64,000 bases of DNA, from positions 1-64,000 of the forward strand of contig NZ_AFNV02000024.1 in assembly GCF_000215955.2 (NCBI RefSeq). Direction: 5' to 3'. Made by a program: the position numbers and the translations under genes. Positions 48,006 through 57,013 of the stretch are shown one piece after another (within the stretch, counting starts at the first letter, position 1; each line of letters begins with the position of its first letter). Source of the DNA: Salinisphaera shabanensis E1L3A (GTDB taxonomy: Bacteria; Pseudomonadota; Gammaproteobacteria; Nevskiales; Salinisphaeraceae). Under the pieces are notes generated by a model. The model was not told where the DNA came from. It searched no databases and saw only the letters and a list, made by a program, of their open reading frames with translations.

Positions 48006-48908
48006 ATGGATATAAAACAACTGCACTACTTGGTCGCGCTGGCCGAGGAACGACACTTCACGCGCGCCGCCGAGCGCTGTCATGTCACCCAGCCGACCCT
48101 GTCCGGACGCATCCGCCAGCTCGAACAGGAATTGGGGGTACCGGTCGTCGAGCGCGGCCAACGCTTTCACGACCTGACGCCGGAAGGCCGGCGCGTATTG
48201 CAGTGGGCACAAGCCATCCTGCGCGACTGCGCAGCCATGAACGAAGAACTGACGGTGCTCAAGGGCGGACTGGCGGGACGCCTGTCGCTTGGCGTGGTGC
48301 CGTCGGCATTGCCGATGGTCGTCGCGCTGACACAATCCATGCGCCGACGTTATCCCAAGGTGCAGTTCGCGATCTATTCGCGCACCTCCGACGAGCTACT
48401 GCGCGATATTCAGGACTTTCGTCTGGATGCCGGCATTACCTATCTCGATAACGAACCGGTCGAACATATGACCACGCTCGATCTTTATACCGAACGCTAT
48501 CGGCTGTTCGTGGCCCACGATCATCCGTGGACGAACCGGCGCAGCGTGACTTGGCGTGAAGCCGCGGACGAGCCGTTATGCCTGCTGACACCGAACATGC
48601 AGAACCGGCGCATCATCGACCAGATTTTCGCCCAGACCCGCAAGACGCCGACCGTACCGGTGGAAACCGACTCGATCGTGAACCTCTGGGCCCATATCAA
48701 GTTCGCTGGCTTGAGCGGCATCCTGCCGGAATATTTTGGCGAGCTTCTGGGCGCAGACACGTCGATCCGCTCGATTGCGCTCGACGATATCGACAGCACC
48801 CACCGTGTAGGTCTGGTCACGCTCGAACGCGACCCGTTGTCGCCCATGGTTTCGGCGTTATTCGAGACCTGCCGCGAGGGCGGCTTGTTTCCATTGGGCA
48901 CGAACTGA
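48006..48908 (+). CDS. LysR-family transcriptional regulator next to fds genes
   Basis: The 300-residue protein has an N-terminal winged helix (MDIKQLHYLVALAEERHFTR, then AAERCHVTQPTLSGRIRQLE) and a C-terminal effector-binding domain. The start at 48006 is preceded by GAGGAAAA. It is convergent with fdsD, 15 bases away, and a LysR gene is commonly linked to fds formate dehydrogenase operons, so regulation by formate or a redox signal is plausible but not shown. No OxyR-type cysteine pair is obvious. Confidence 0.85.
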   Translation: MDIKQLHYLVALAEERHFTRAAERCHVTQPTLSGRIRQLEQELGVPVVERGQRFHDLTPEGRRVLQWAQAILRDCAAMNEELTVLKGGLAGRLSLGVVPSALPMVVALTQSMRRRYPKVQFAIYSRTSDELLRDIQDFRLDAGITYLDNEPVEHMTTLDLYTERYRLFVAHDHPWTNRRSVTWREAADEPLCLLTPNMQNRRIIDQIFAQTRKTPTVPVETDSIVNLWAHIKFAGLSGILPEYFGELLGADTSIRSIALDDIDSTHRVGLVTLERDPLSPMVSALFETCREGGLFPLGTN

Positions 48909-48923
48909 CCCACAGGTTCGCTA

Positions 48924-49199
48924 TCAGGTCGCGCGACGGCCGATCTCTTGCTGGGCCGCAGGATCTCCCGATTCACCACCGGATGACGGCTCGTCGCGAA
49001 GCGAATCGACAGCGGTGTGTACGAGTTCGTGCAGGCCATTACCGCCGGCGGCCACGTATTCGATCAATTGCGTCCGAATACGCGGCTCCCAGAACTTGCG
49101 AATATGTCCGTGCACGCCCTCTTCTGCACGCGCCTGAGGGTAGACGCTGAAGTACTGGGCGATCTGATTTGCCTGTCGCACCATCTTGTCGTTTTCCAT
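48924..49199 (-). CDS. fdsD: Formate dehydrogenase delta subunit FdsD
   Basis: The 91-residue protein has the FdsD pattern MVRQANQIAQYFSVYP and HIRKFWEPRIRTQLIEY, followed by a Ser/Gly/Pro-rich tail. Delta subunits help assemble or stabilise the soluble FdsABG complex. It is the last gene of the operon, 31 bases after fdsA. The family usually also has fdsC (an FdhD-like sulfurtransferase) between A and D; here it is absent. Confidence 0.88.
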   Translation of the reverse strand: MENDKMVRQANQIAQYFSVYPQARAEEGVHGHIRKFWEPRIRTQLIEYVAAGGNGLHELVHTAVDSLRDEPSSGGESGDPAAQQEIGRRAT

Positions 49200-49230
49200 C
49201 GCTTATCTCCTCGGGCGCTCGGCCATTTCG

Positions 49231-52134
49231 CTACTCGGCCGGTTCCCATTCCTTGTCACCGGCATCGAAACCGGCGGCCACGGAATCCGGATCGCGCACC
49301 GACTGCTCGCTTTCGATCTGCTGCTGCTTTTCGCGCGTATCGATATAGCGGCGCTGCCATTCCGACATGGTGTTACACGGCCTGACTTCGACGGCCGTGA
49401 CCTTGTACTCGGGACACTCTGTCGCCCAATCGGAGAACTCGGTCGTCACCACGTTCGCGGCCGTTTCCGGGAAGTGGAAGGTGGTATAGACCACCCCGGG
49501 CGTCATGCGCTCGCTGACCTTGGCCCGCAGGGTGGTTTCGCCCATACGCGAGGCGACTGCCACCAGCGTACCGTCCTTGATGCCGCGCATTTCGGCATCG
49601 GACGGATGCACTTCGAGCCAGTCCTCGGCATGCCATAGCCGATTGGCGGTACGCCGGGTCTGCGCGCCTACGTTGTACTGCGACAGAATCCGGCCTGTAG
49701 TGAGCAGCAACGGGAACTTGCGGTTGGCCCGCTCTTCGGTGGGTACGAACGGGGTGAGCATGAACTTGCCCTTGCCGCGCACGAACGTGTCCACGTGCAT
49801 GACCGGCGTGCCTTCGGGGTTGTCGTCGTTGCAGGGCCACTGCACGCTGCCCAGCGCATCGATCTTGTCGAAGCTCACGCCCTTGAAGGTGGGCGTGGTA
49901 CGCGCGATCTCGTCCATGATTTCCGACGGATGGCTATAGTTCATCGGGTAGCCCAGCGCCTGGGCCAATAGCTGAGTAATCTCCCAGTCGGCATAGCCCG
50001 CGGGCGCGGTCTGGATCTTGCGCACGCGGTTGATGCGGCGCTCGGCGTTGGTGAAGGTGCCGTCCTTTTCCAAAAACGTCGAGCCGGGCAGGAACACATG
50101 CGCGTAACTGGCGGTTTCGTTCAGGAAGATGTCCTGAATGATCACGCACTCCATGGCTGCAAGACCGGCCGCGATATGCTTGATATTGGGGTCCGACTGA
50201 AGAATATCCTCGCCCTGCACATACAGGCCCTTGAAGGTGCCCGCCGTGGCAGCGTCGATCATGTTGGGGATACGCAGCCCCGGCTCCGAGCCGATGGTCA
50301 CACCCCATTCTTTTTCGAAGATGTCACGCACGTTCTGGTCTGAGACATGGCGATAACCCGGGAGCTCGTGCGGGAACGAACCCATGTCGCAGGAACCCTG
50401 CACATTGTTCTGCCCGCGCAACGGATTCACGCCCATGCCGGGACGGCCGATGTTGCCGGTGGCCATGGCGATATTGGCCATGCCCATGACCATGGTGGAG
50501 CCCTGGCTATGCTCGGTCACACCCAGGCCGTAATAGATCGCGCCATTACCGCCCGTGGCATACAGACGCGCGGCTTCGCGCACCATCGAAGCCGGCACAC
50601 CGGTGTATTGCTCGGTGTTTTCGGGGCTGTTCTCGTCGCGCAAAATGAACTCGCGCCAGCCATCGTATTCATCCATGTCGCAGCGCTCTTCCACGAACAC
50701 GCGATTTTCCAGCCCTTCGCTCAGGATCGTATGCGCCATCGAATTCACGAGTGCAACGTTCGTACCGGGCCTGAGCTGGAGATGATAGTCGGCCTGCACA
50801 TGCGGCGAACGCACCAGATCGATCGCCCGCGGGTCGCATACGATCAGACGCGCGCCCTGGCGTAGCCGACGCTTCATCTGCGAACCGAACACCGGATGGG
50901 CATCGGTGGGATTGGCACCGATAACGAGAATGACGTCGCATTTCTCGACGGAGACGAAATCCTGGGTGCCGGCCGAGGTGCCGAACGTCGAGTTGAGCCC
51001 GTAGCCGGTCGGCGAATGGCATACGCGTGCGCAGGTATCGACGTTATTGGTATTGAAGACCGCGCGCGCCAGCTTCTGAACCAGGAACGTCTCTTCGTTG
51101 GTACAACGCGACGAGGTGATCGCCCCAAGCGCGCCACTGCCATATTGCTCGCGGATACCGTTGATCTTGTCGACAGAAAACGCGATCGCTTCGTCCCAGC
51201 TGACTTCGCGCCAGGGGTCCGTGATCTTGTCGCGAACCATCGGCTTGGTGATGCGATCGGGGTGATTGGTATAACCCCAGGCGAAGCGCCCCTTCACGCA
51301 GGAATGACCCTGATTGGCCTTGCCCTGCTTAGCCGGCACCATGCGAACCACTTCGTCGCCCTTGAGCTCGGCGTTGAACGAACAACCCACGCCGCAATAG
51401 GCACAGGTGGTGGTGACCGAACGTTCCGGCATGCCCATTTCGACGACGTCTTTTTCGATGAGCGCTTCGGTGGGGCAGGCCTGAATACACGCGCCACAGG
51501 ACACGCATTCCGATGACAGGAAATTGTCGTCGTCCGTGCCGGCGCTGATCATCGACGCAAAGCCACGCCCGTCGACCGTCAACGCAAAGGTGCCCTGCAC
51601 CTCGTTACAGGCGCGCACGCAACGCGAGCAGACGATGCAACGCGAAGCATCGAAATCGAAATAGGGGTTGGAGCCGTCCACCGTGGCGAGCTGGTGGTTA
51701 CGGCCCTTGTTGTAGCGCACCTCGGTCACATCGAGCCTGTCGGCAAGTTCGAGCAACTCATCGTCACCGTGGCCTTCCGGCGTGAGGCTTTCACCCGGAT
51801 GATCCGACAGATACAGCTCGACCACGCCACGACGGATCTGGTTGAGCTTGTCGGTCTGAGTTGCGACCTGCATGCCTTCCGACACTTCGGTGGTACAGGA
51901 GGCCGGGTAGCCCTTGCGGCCTTCGATCTCGACCAGGCACAGCCGACAGGAACCAAACGGCTCCAGCATGTCGGACGCACACAGCTTGGGCACCTCGATG
52001 CCGGATTCGATCGCGGCGCGCATGACCGACGTGCCCTGCGGCACCGTCACCGACTGGCCGTCGATTTCGAGCGTGATCTGGGTATCGGATGAACGCCTGG
52101 GCGTGCCGTAGTTCACGGGGTTGAGAGATGCCAT
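49231..52134 (-). CDS. fdsA: NAD-dependent formate dehydrogenase, molybdopterin alpha subunit
   Basis: The 967-residue catalytic subunit oxidises formate to CO2. From the N terminus: a [2Fe-2S] domain (LCASDMLEPFGSCRLCLVE), an additional His/Cys cluster region, two [4Fe-4S] motifs (CIVCSRCVRACNEVQG and CVSCGACIQACPTEAL), the Mo-domain cluster CAYCGVGCSF, then the bis-MGD domain. The Mo ligand is cysteine in VCHSPTGYGL, not selenocysteine. The C-terminal cap (VHPSDAEMRGIKDGTLVAV) is normal. The soluble, oxygen-tolerant FdsABG type is indicated by partners fdsB and fdsG. Confidence 0.95.
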   Translation of the reverse strand: MASLNPVNYGTPRRSSDTQITLEIDGQSVTVPQGTSVMRAAIESGIEVPKLCASDMLEPFGSCRLCLVEIEGRKGYPASCTTEVSEGMQVATQTDKLNQIRRGVVELYLSDHPGESLTPEGHGDDELLELADRLDVTEVRYNKGRNHQLATVDGSNPYFDFDASRCIVCSRCVRACNEVQGTFALTVDGRGFASMISAGTDDDNFLSSECVSCGACIQACPTEALIEKDVVEMGMPERSVTTTCAYCGVGCSFNAELKGDEVVRMVPAKQGKANQGHSCVKGRFAWGYTNHPDRITKPMVRDKITDPWREVSWDEAIAFSVDKINGIREQYGSGALGAITSSRCTNEETFLVQKLARAVFNTNNVDTCARVCHSPTGYGLNSTFGTSAGTQDFVSVEKCDVILVIGANPTDAHPVFGSQMKRRLRQGARLIVCDPRAIDLVRSPHVQADYHLQLRPGTNVALVNSMAHTILSEGLENRVFVEERCDMDEYDGWREFILRDENSPENTEQYTGVPASMVREAARLYATGGNGAIYYGLGVTEHSQGSTMVMGMANIAMATGNIGRPGMGVNPLRGQNNVQGSCDMGSFPHELPGYRHVSDQNVRDIFEKEWGVTIGSEPGLRIPNMIDAATAGTFKGLYVQGEDILQSDPNIKHIAAGLAAMECVIIQDIFLNETASYAHVFLPGSTFLEKDGTFTNAERRINRVRKIQTAPAGYADWEITQLLAQALGYPMNYSHPSEIMDEIARTTPTFKGVSFDKIDALGSVQWPCNDDNPEGTPVMHVDTFVRGKGKFMLTPFVPTEERANRKFPLLLTTGRILSQYNVGAQTRRTANRLWHAEDWLEVHPSDAEMRGIKDGTLVAVASRMGETTLRAKVSERMTPGVVYTTFHFPETAANVVTTEFSDWATECPEYKVTAVEVRPCNTMSEWQRRYIDTREKQQQIESEQSVRDPDSVAAGFDAGDKEWEPAE

Positions 52135-52176
52135 GGCTACCTCCTCTCGTTTTGTTCTTGTGGCCAGCGCGGCGCG

Positions 52177-53724
52177 CTAGCTGAGAGCGGCCGCGTCTTC
52201 GCGAACGCCGAAATCTTCGGAAAAATGGTTGAGCGCCGACAGCACGGGGAATGGCGCCATCCCGCCGTGAGCACAGAGCGAGCCGTTAATCATGGTGTCG
52301 CAGAGCTCACGCAACAGCTCGATATTCGCCTCACGTTCGTCTTCGGCAATGATGCGATCGATAACTTCCTGCGCGCGCACCGAACCCACGCGACAGGGCG
52401 TGCACTTGCCACAGGATTCCAGATCGCAGAACTCCATCGCGAAGCGCGCCTGCTGGAGCATGTCGACCGTGTCGTCGAAGACCACCACGCCGCCGTGGCC
52501 GATCATTGCTTTCTTCTCGGCGAACTCCTCGTAAGCCAACGGGGTATCGAAATGCTCGGCAGGCACATAGGCACCCAGTGGCCCGCCGACCTGGGCAGTA
52601 CGCACCGGCCGTCCAGTCGCCGACCCGCCGCCCAATTCATTGATCATGTGATCGAGCGTCACGCCGAACGGCATCTCGTAGAGTCCGGGCCGGGCGACGT
52701 TGCCACACAACTGAATCGTGAGCGTGCCGCGCGATTTATTGATACCCAGATCGTGATAGTTCGGCGCGCCCTGGGCCATGATCGCCGGCACGCTGGCCAA
52801 CGTAATCACGTTATTGATGATCGTGGGTTTGCCCATGAAGCCCTGAACCGCAGGCAGCGGCGGCTTGAACCGTACCAGGCCGCGCTTGCCTTCAAGGCTT
52901 TCGAGCAGCGAGGTTTCCTCGCCACAGATATACGCACCGGCACCGATACGCAGCTCGATATCGAAGGCCTTGCCCGAACCGAGCACATCGTCGCCGAGCA
53001 TGCCTTCCGCCCGCGCGACATCGAGTGCGCGCCGTAGCACACGCTCGGCGTCGGGATATTCCGAACGCAAATAGATCAAACCGTGTTCGGCGCCGACCGC
53101 CACGCCGGCGATCGCCATACCTTCGAACAGGGTGAACGGATCACCCTCCATGAGCATGCGATCGGCATAGGTGCCGGAATCGCCCTCATCGGCATTGCAG
53201 ACCACGTACTTCGTGGCACCAGCCGTGTCGTGCACGGTCTGCCATTTGATACCGGTAGGAAAACCGGCCCCGCCGCGCCCGCGCAATCCGGATTCCTTCA
53301 CCGCATCGACGATCGCCTGGCCGCTGTTGTCGAGCGCCGCACGCAGGCCAGCGCTGCCGCCGTGAGCCACGAACGCGGTCCAATCCGTCGGCTCGATCAC
53401 ACCGCAGCGCGCGAACGTGAACCGTCGCTGGCCCTGGTCGCGCAGCAGTTGATCGATATCGCCCACGCAGCGCGGGTGCGACTGGTACTCATCGCCGGCA
53501 AGCAGCCGGGCCAACTCGGGCACATCGTCAGCCTCGATCGGACCAAAGCCAATACGCCGGCCTTCGCGCTCGATCTCGACCATCGGCTCCAGCCAATAAA
53601 AACCGCGCGAACCGGTCCGCACGATCTCTGCATCGGCCAATGCGCTCTGGTGCGCAAACGCTGCTGCGGTTTCGTTCGCGCCGATCGATACCGCGGCACT
53701 GTCGGCAGGAATAAAGAGCTTCAT
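52177..53724 (-). CDS. fdsB: NAD-dependent formate dehydrogenase, FMN/NAD beta subunit
   Basis: The 515-residue NuoF-like subunit passes electrons from the clusters to FMN and NAD. An N-terminal thioredoxin-like domain precedes the FMN/NAD region with RGRGGAGFPTGIKWQ and CNADEGDSGTYAD. The C-terminal [4Fe-4S] site is ESCGKCTPCRVGS. The start at 53724 overlaps the fdsG stop as ATGA. Confidence 0.95.
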   Translation of the reverse strand: MKLFIPADSAAVSIGANETAAAFAHQSALADAEIVRTGSRGFYWLEPMVEIEREGRRIGFGPIEADDVPELARLLAGDEYQSHPRCVGDIDQLLRDQGQRRFTFARCGVIEPTDWTAFVAHGGSAGLRAALDNSGQAIVDAVKESGLRGRGGAGFPTGIKWQTVHDTAGATKYVVCNADEGDSGTYADRMLMEGDPFTLFEGMAIAGVAVGAEHGLIYLRSEYPDAERVLRRALDVARAEGMLGDDVLGSGKAFDIELRIGAGAYICGEETSLLESLEGKRGLVRFKPPLPAVQGFMGKPTIINNVITLASVPAIMAQGAPNYHDLGINKSRGTLTIQLCGNVARPGLYEMPFGVTLDHMINELGGGSATGRPVRTAQVGGPLGAYVPAEHFDTPLAYEEFAEKKAMIGHGGVVVFDDTVDMLQQARFAMEFCDLESCGKCTPCRVGSVRAQEVIDRIIAEDEREANIELLRELCDTMINGSLCAHGGMAPFPVLSALNHFSEDFGVREDAAALS

Positions 53725-54188
53725 GACGCCGCTCCCGTGCCCGCCCGGGCAAACAGCGCGCTGACCCGCTGCGCGTTCATACGCCCGATGGTGCGTCCAT
53801 CGAGCTGGACCGACGGCGCACAGGCGCAGTTGCCCAGGCAATACACCGCCTCCAGCTGCACGTCCGCATGGTGGCTGTCAGCTGCCGCACTGGCTGCAGC
53901 CCACACATCACGTCCGCCCACCGACTGGCAGGCCTCGGCGCGACATACCTTGAGGCTATGGGTGCGCTGCGGTTCGCGATGGAAGTCGTGATAAAACGTT
54001 ACCACGCCGAATACTTCCGCCCGGGAGAGGTTCAGCGCATCGGCGATCTGCTGAATTGCATCGTCGGATATATGGCCGTAGTGCGCCTGTACATCGTGCA
54101 GAATCGGCAGCAGCGGACCCTCGCTTGCCTGGTGACGCGCGCAGATCGCAACCACATCGGGACCGGCCTTGCCGTTACTCCTCTCCAT
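53721..54188 (-). CDS. fdsG: NAD-dependent formate dehydrogenase, [2Fe-2S] gamma subunit
   Basis: The 155-residue NuoE-like subunit binds a [2Fe-2S] cluster with cysteines in VCRAEACQSVGG and YCLGNCACAPS. The start at 54188 is preceded by AAAGGTTGAGG; a longer frame to 54272 runs into the promoter. It is the first gene of fdsGBAD. Confidence 0.94.
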   Translation of the reverse strand: MERSNGKAGPDVVAICARHQASEGPLLPILHDVQAHYGHISDDAIQQIADALNLSRAEVFGVVTFYHDFHREPQRTHSLKVCRAEACQSVGGRDVWAAASAAADSHHADVQLEAVYCLGNCACAPSVQLDGRTIGRMNAQRVSALFARAGTGAAS

Positions 54189-54225
54189 CGCCTCAACCTT
54201 TGTTCTCGGTGTTTGCTTTTTATAC

Positions 54226-54283
54226 AAGCGCTTCGCGGAAGCGCTTTGAGTACCAGCAATACACCTCGCCAAGAAGGTGTCAA
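54226..54283 (-). promoter_or_regulatory. Promoter and operator region of the fds operon
   Basis: On the minus strand TTGACA (54278-54283) and TATTGC (54256-54261) are 16 bases apart. The spacer region contains the inverted repeat ACACCT-N8-AGGTGT (54261-54280). Downstream of the likely start, two copies of the self-complementary octamer AAGCGCTT, 5 bases apart (54226-54246), form a 9-bp hairpin or double operator. Such a layout suggests regulation by one or two dimeric factors, perhaps the adjacent LysR protein. The rest of the 54189-54557 gap holds the tandem repeat listed separately and no gene. Confidence 0.5.
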
Positions 54284-54485
54284 ATTGGCGCGGCCAATAA
54301 TGTTATTAGCGCACTCTATGGCGCACCGCAACGCATATGCCTGCTTCGGTGGCACGGCCGGCGACTCGGCATGGTCGACAAGGCTTCAAGGCGCAAGCCG
54401 TCAGAATAAGTGCGGATACGTGTCTGCCGAACGTTCCGATTTCGCAGTGCCTAGATAAGACGAAAGTCGATACACGACGAACGCT

Positions 54486-54509
54486 ACAGACATCGCGACA
54501 GACATCGCG
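54486..54509. repeat. Perfect 12-bp tandem duplication
   Basis: ACAGACATCGCG occurs twice head to tail, between tRNA-Thr(TGT) and the fds promoter. No function is evident. Confidence 0.6.
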
Positions 54510-54557
54510 CCCGCATAGAATCGCGGCGGCGCAAACCGGCAACAAGCGGGACGAGAA

Positions 54558-54633
54558 TGGAGCCGGCGACCGGGTTCGAACCGATGACCTGCTGTTTACA
54601 AAACAGCTGCTCTGCCAACTGAGCTACGCCGGC
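54558..54633 (-). tRNA. tRNA-Thr (TGT anticodon)
   Basis: The 76-base gene has acceptor GCCGGCG with CGCCGGC, anticodon loop around TTTTGTAAA, TTCGAACCC in the T loop and encoded CCA. It is the counterpart of E. coli thrU, which sits next to tyrU there. It follows coaX in the same direction. Confidence 0.97.
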
Positions 54634-54701
54634 TTGGGCGAACAGCGCCGGCGGAACCGCCACGCGCTGGCGCACATTCTGCCGCGTGAAACGCGACCTG
54701 G

Positions 54702-55430
54702 CTAGCCCGCGGGCAGCGACGATTGACGCTGGGCATGCACGGCGAGCCCTTCGAGCACGAGATGCGGGCGCAGTGTCCATCGTTGCGCCAGATACTCGGC
54801 CAGCTGCGGCGCGCCGCCGCCGGTCAGCAGCAGTCGATCGGGCGACAATTCGACCGCGGCATTGTCGAGCAGGCTGATCGCGCTACGCAGCGTGCCGGCC
54901 GCGATGGCAGCATCGGTGTTACGCGCGAGCCACAGCGGTGCGGCGCTCTCGCGCGCCGGGCGAAGCTGTGTCTGACGGCGCAACGCGCCCCGCATCGTCG
55001 CCACCCCTGGCGTAATCAAACCGCCCTGGTGACGCCCGTCGGCATCGACGAAGTCCAGCGTCAACGCCGTGCCCGCGTCTGCGACCAGAACCGATCCGCG
55101 GCCTGCCGTGCGCGCTGCGATACAAGCCATCCAGCGATCCACGCCCAGGCGCTCGGGCTGGTCGTAGGCATTGATTAGATCGCCGGAACGGCTGCTGCTG
55201 ACGGCCGCCTGCAGATTCGCGCCACCGCGCACCGCGAATTCACGCAGATGGGCCAGAGCTTCGGGCTGGGCGACACTCGAAACGTGAACCGCCTCGACCG
55301 AGGTGCGGGGCAACGCCTCAAGCCAATCCGCGTTACCGGCACGAACCACAACGCCTGTTTCGATAAGCGCGGTGCCCCGCGCCAACGCCCACTTGCAGCG
55401 CGTATTGCCGATATCCACAAGCAGGTTCAT
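54702..55430 (-). CDS. coaX: Type III pantothenate kinase
   Basis: The 242-residue ASKHA-fold kinase makes 4'-phosphopantothenate, the first step of CoA synthesis. The ATP-binding DIGNTRCKWALARG, LGVDRWMACIAA and DAGTALTLDFV motifs are intact. Type III enzymes resist CoA feedback, unlike the E. coli type I CoaA found near the same locus. The start overlaps the end of the birA frame as ATGA. Confidence 0.95.
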   Translation of the reverse strand: MNLLVDIGNTRCKWALARGTALIETGVVVRAGNADWLEALPRTSVEAVHVSSVAQPEALAHLREFAVRGGANLQAAVSSSRSGDLINAYDQPERLGVDRWMACIAARTAGRGSVLVADAGTALTLDFVDADGRHQGGLITPGVATMRGALRRQTQLRPARESAAPLWLARNTDAAIAAGTLRSAISLLDNAAVELSPDRLLLTGGGAPQLAEYLAQRWTLRPHLVLEGLAVHAQRQSSLPAG

Positions 55431-56388
55431 GACGCCAGCCGCAGACTCACGTCGCCGGAATAGACCGACTGCATACCGCTTTCGAATTCGACTTGCAGCG
55501 CACCGTCGGCCGCAATACCCCGTGCGATGCCAACCCGCTCACCGCGACTTTCGATCACACGAACCGGCTTGTCGCGTACGGCATCGAATGCCTGCCAACG
55601 CTCTCGAAAGGTCTCGAAGCCCTGCTGCTCGAAACCATCGACCGCCTGAATCAAGGCCTCGAGTACGGCCGCAGCCAGCTGATTGCGCCCGGGGGGGTGG
55701 GCAGGTGATCGATTAACCGCGTCCAGGGCTGGTCGATACTTTCGGCCTGGGCCCGATCCATGGATACATTCAGGCCCAGCCCCACGATCAAGCGGGCCCG
55801 CGCGCCCAGCTCGCCGCGGTGTTCGATGAGAATGCCGCCGAGCTTGTCGCCGTCGGCCCAGATATCGTTCGGCCATTTCAACGCCAGATCTTGCGCGCCT
55901 ATATCACGCAGCGCTTCGATCACGCATACGCCGACCGCCAGACTCAGCGCGCCCAGCGGCGCACGCGTACTCGACACATCCGCCGCCAGCGAGACATACA
56001 GATTGGCCCCGAACGGCGAGGCCCACGGACGCCGAGCACGCCCGCGCCCGGCTGATTGATATTCAGCCAGGCAGGCTGTCATCCCGGGCCCGCCCTGGCG
56101 GGCAAGCTCGGCGTTGGTCGAATCGATACGTTCGTGGACGCTCAACCCGTTCAGGCGCGCGCCCACCTCACCCAACGCGCTTCGAATCGTGTCTTCGTCG
56201 AGCAATTCGATCGGTGCAGCGAGCCGATAGCCGCGCCCGGCCACCGAATGCACGACCAGGCCCAACTCGCGCAATTCCGCGACCCGGCCCGAAATCGCCG
56301 CACGCGATACACCCAGTGCCTCGGCCAGAGCCGGGCCACGGTGCCAGGCGCCGTCGGCAAGCAGACCAACCAGCGTGACTTCACTCAA
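55427..56388 (-). pseudogene. birA: Biotin-protein ligase and biotin-operon repressor BirA, frameshifted
   Basis: The gene reads as an N-terminal HTH (SRAAISGRVAELRELGLVVH), a ligase domain (SAGRGRARRPWASPFGANLY, then LKWPNDIWADGDKLGGILIE) and VGLGLNVSMDR. At a run of seven C (55691-55697) the frame is lost; one extra C would continue it into GRNQLAAAVLEALIQ and the C-terminal SH3-like domain, which ends at 55427 overlapping coaX. As printed, the product ends soon after the tract and lacks the C-terminal domain. birA is normally essential, so a sequencing error or slippage is likelier than true loss. Start is TTG 56388, overlapping the plsY stop, or GTG 56400. Confidence 0.8.
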
Positions 56389-57011
56389 CGCCGGCGCCAC
56401 ATCACCCGCTCGAAGCGGTTCTCGCGCCCAGCGCGCAGCCGCTGGATGTTCTCGCGATGGGTATAGAAAATGAGCACGGTCATGGCGATCACGAACACCT
56501 TGGCGGCAACGCCGGCGCTGGGCGCGAACAGCGTCGCCAGGGCCACGCCGACCATGCCCAGCAGCGTGGCAAGCCCGACATAGCCACTGGCCACGAGCGT
56601 TGCGATCCATACCGCCAGGCCCAGCAACAACGCGCCGGGCAGTAGCGCCACAAGCACGCCAATGAGCGTAGCCGCGCCCTTGCCACCACGAAAGCCGAAA
56701 AATACGGGGTAAACATGGCCGATAACCGCGGCTGCACCACAGGCCAGCGCCATGCCAAACCCCAGTTCGCAGATCGCCGGCACGGCCAGCGCTGCGATAA
56801 TGCCCTTGAGCAGATCGAAGACCAGTACCGCCGCGCCGTAGCCGCGGCCGCCGGTGCGCAGCGCGTTGGTCGCACCGGCATTGCCGCTACCGCTTTGCCG
56901 CGGATCGGCTCGGCCAAAGGCTCGCGCGAGCAGCAGACTGCCCGACAACGAACCGATCAGATAAGCCAGGCCCAGTGCCACAACGCCCAGCAGTACGCTG
57001 CTCAAACTCAT
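56385..57011 (-). CDS. plsY: Glycerol-3-phosphate acyltransferase PlsY
   Basis: The 208-residue inner-membrane enzyme transfers acyl groups from acyl-phosphate to glycerol-3-phosphate, the first step of phospholipid synthesis. It shows several hydrophobic segments and the three active-site loops SGSGNAGATNALRTGG, FGFRGGKGAAT and YTHRENIQRLRAGRENR. It is 2 bases after the acyl-CoA synthetase-like gene and overlaps birA. Confidence 0.95.
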   Translation of the reverse strand: MSLSSVLLGVVALGLAYLIGSLSGSLLLARAFGRADPRQSGSGNAGATNALRTGGRGYGAAVLVFDLLKGIIAALAVPAICELGFGMALACGAAAVIGHVYPVFFGFRGGKGAATLIGVLVALLPGALLLGLAVWIATLVASGYVGLATLLGMVGVALATLFAPSAGVAAKVFVIAMTVLIFYTHRENIQRLRAGRENRFERVMWRRR

Positions 57012-57013
57012 CG

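Noticed and set aside
49231-52134. Selenocysteine codon in formate dehydrogenase alpha subunit
   Set aside because: The Mo-ligand position is a cysteine in VCHSPT and the frame is continuous with no internal TGA.
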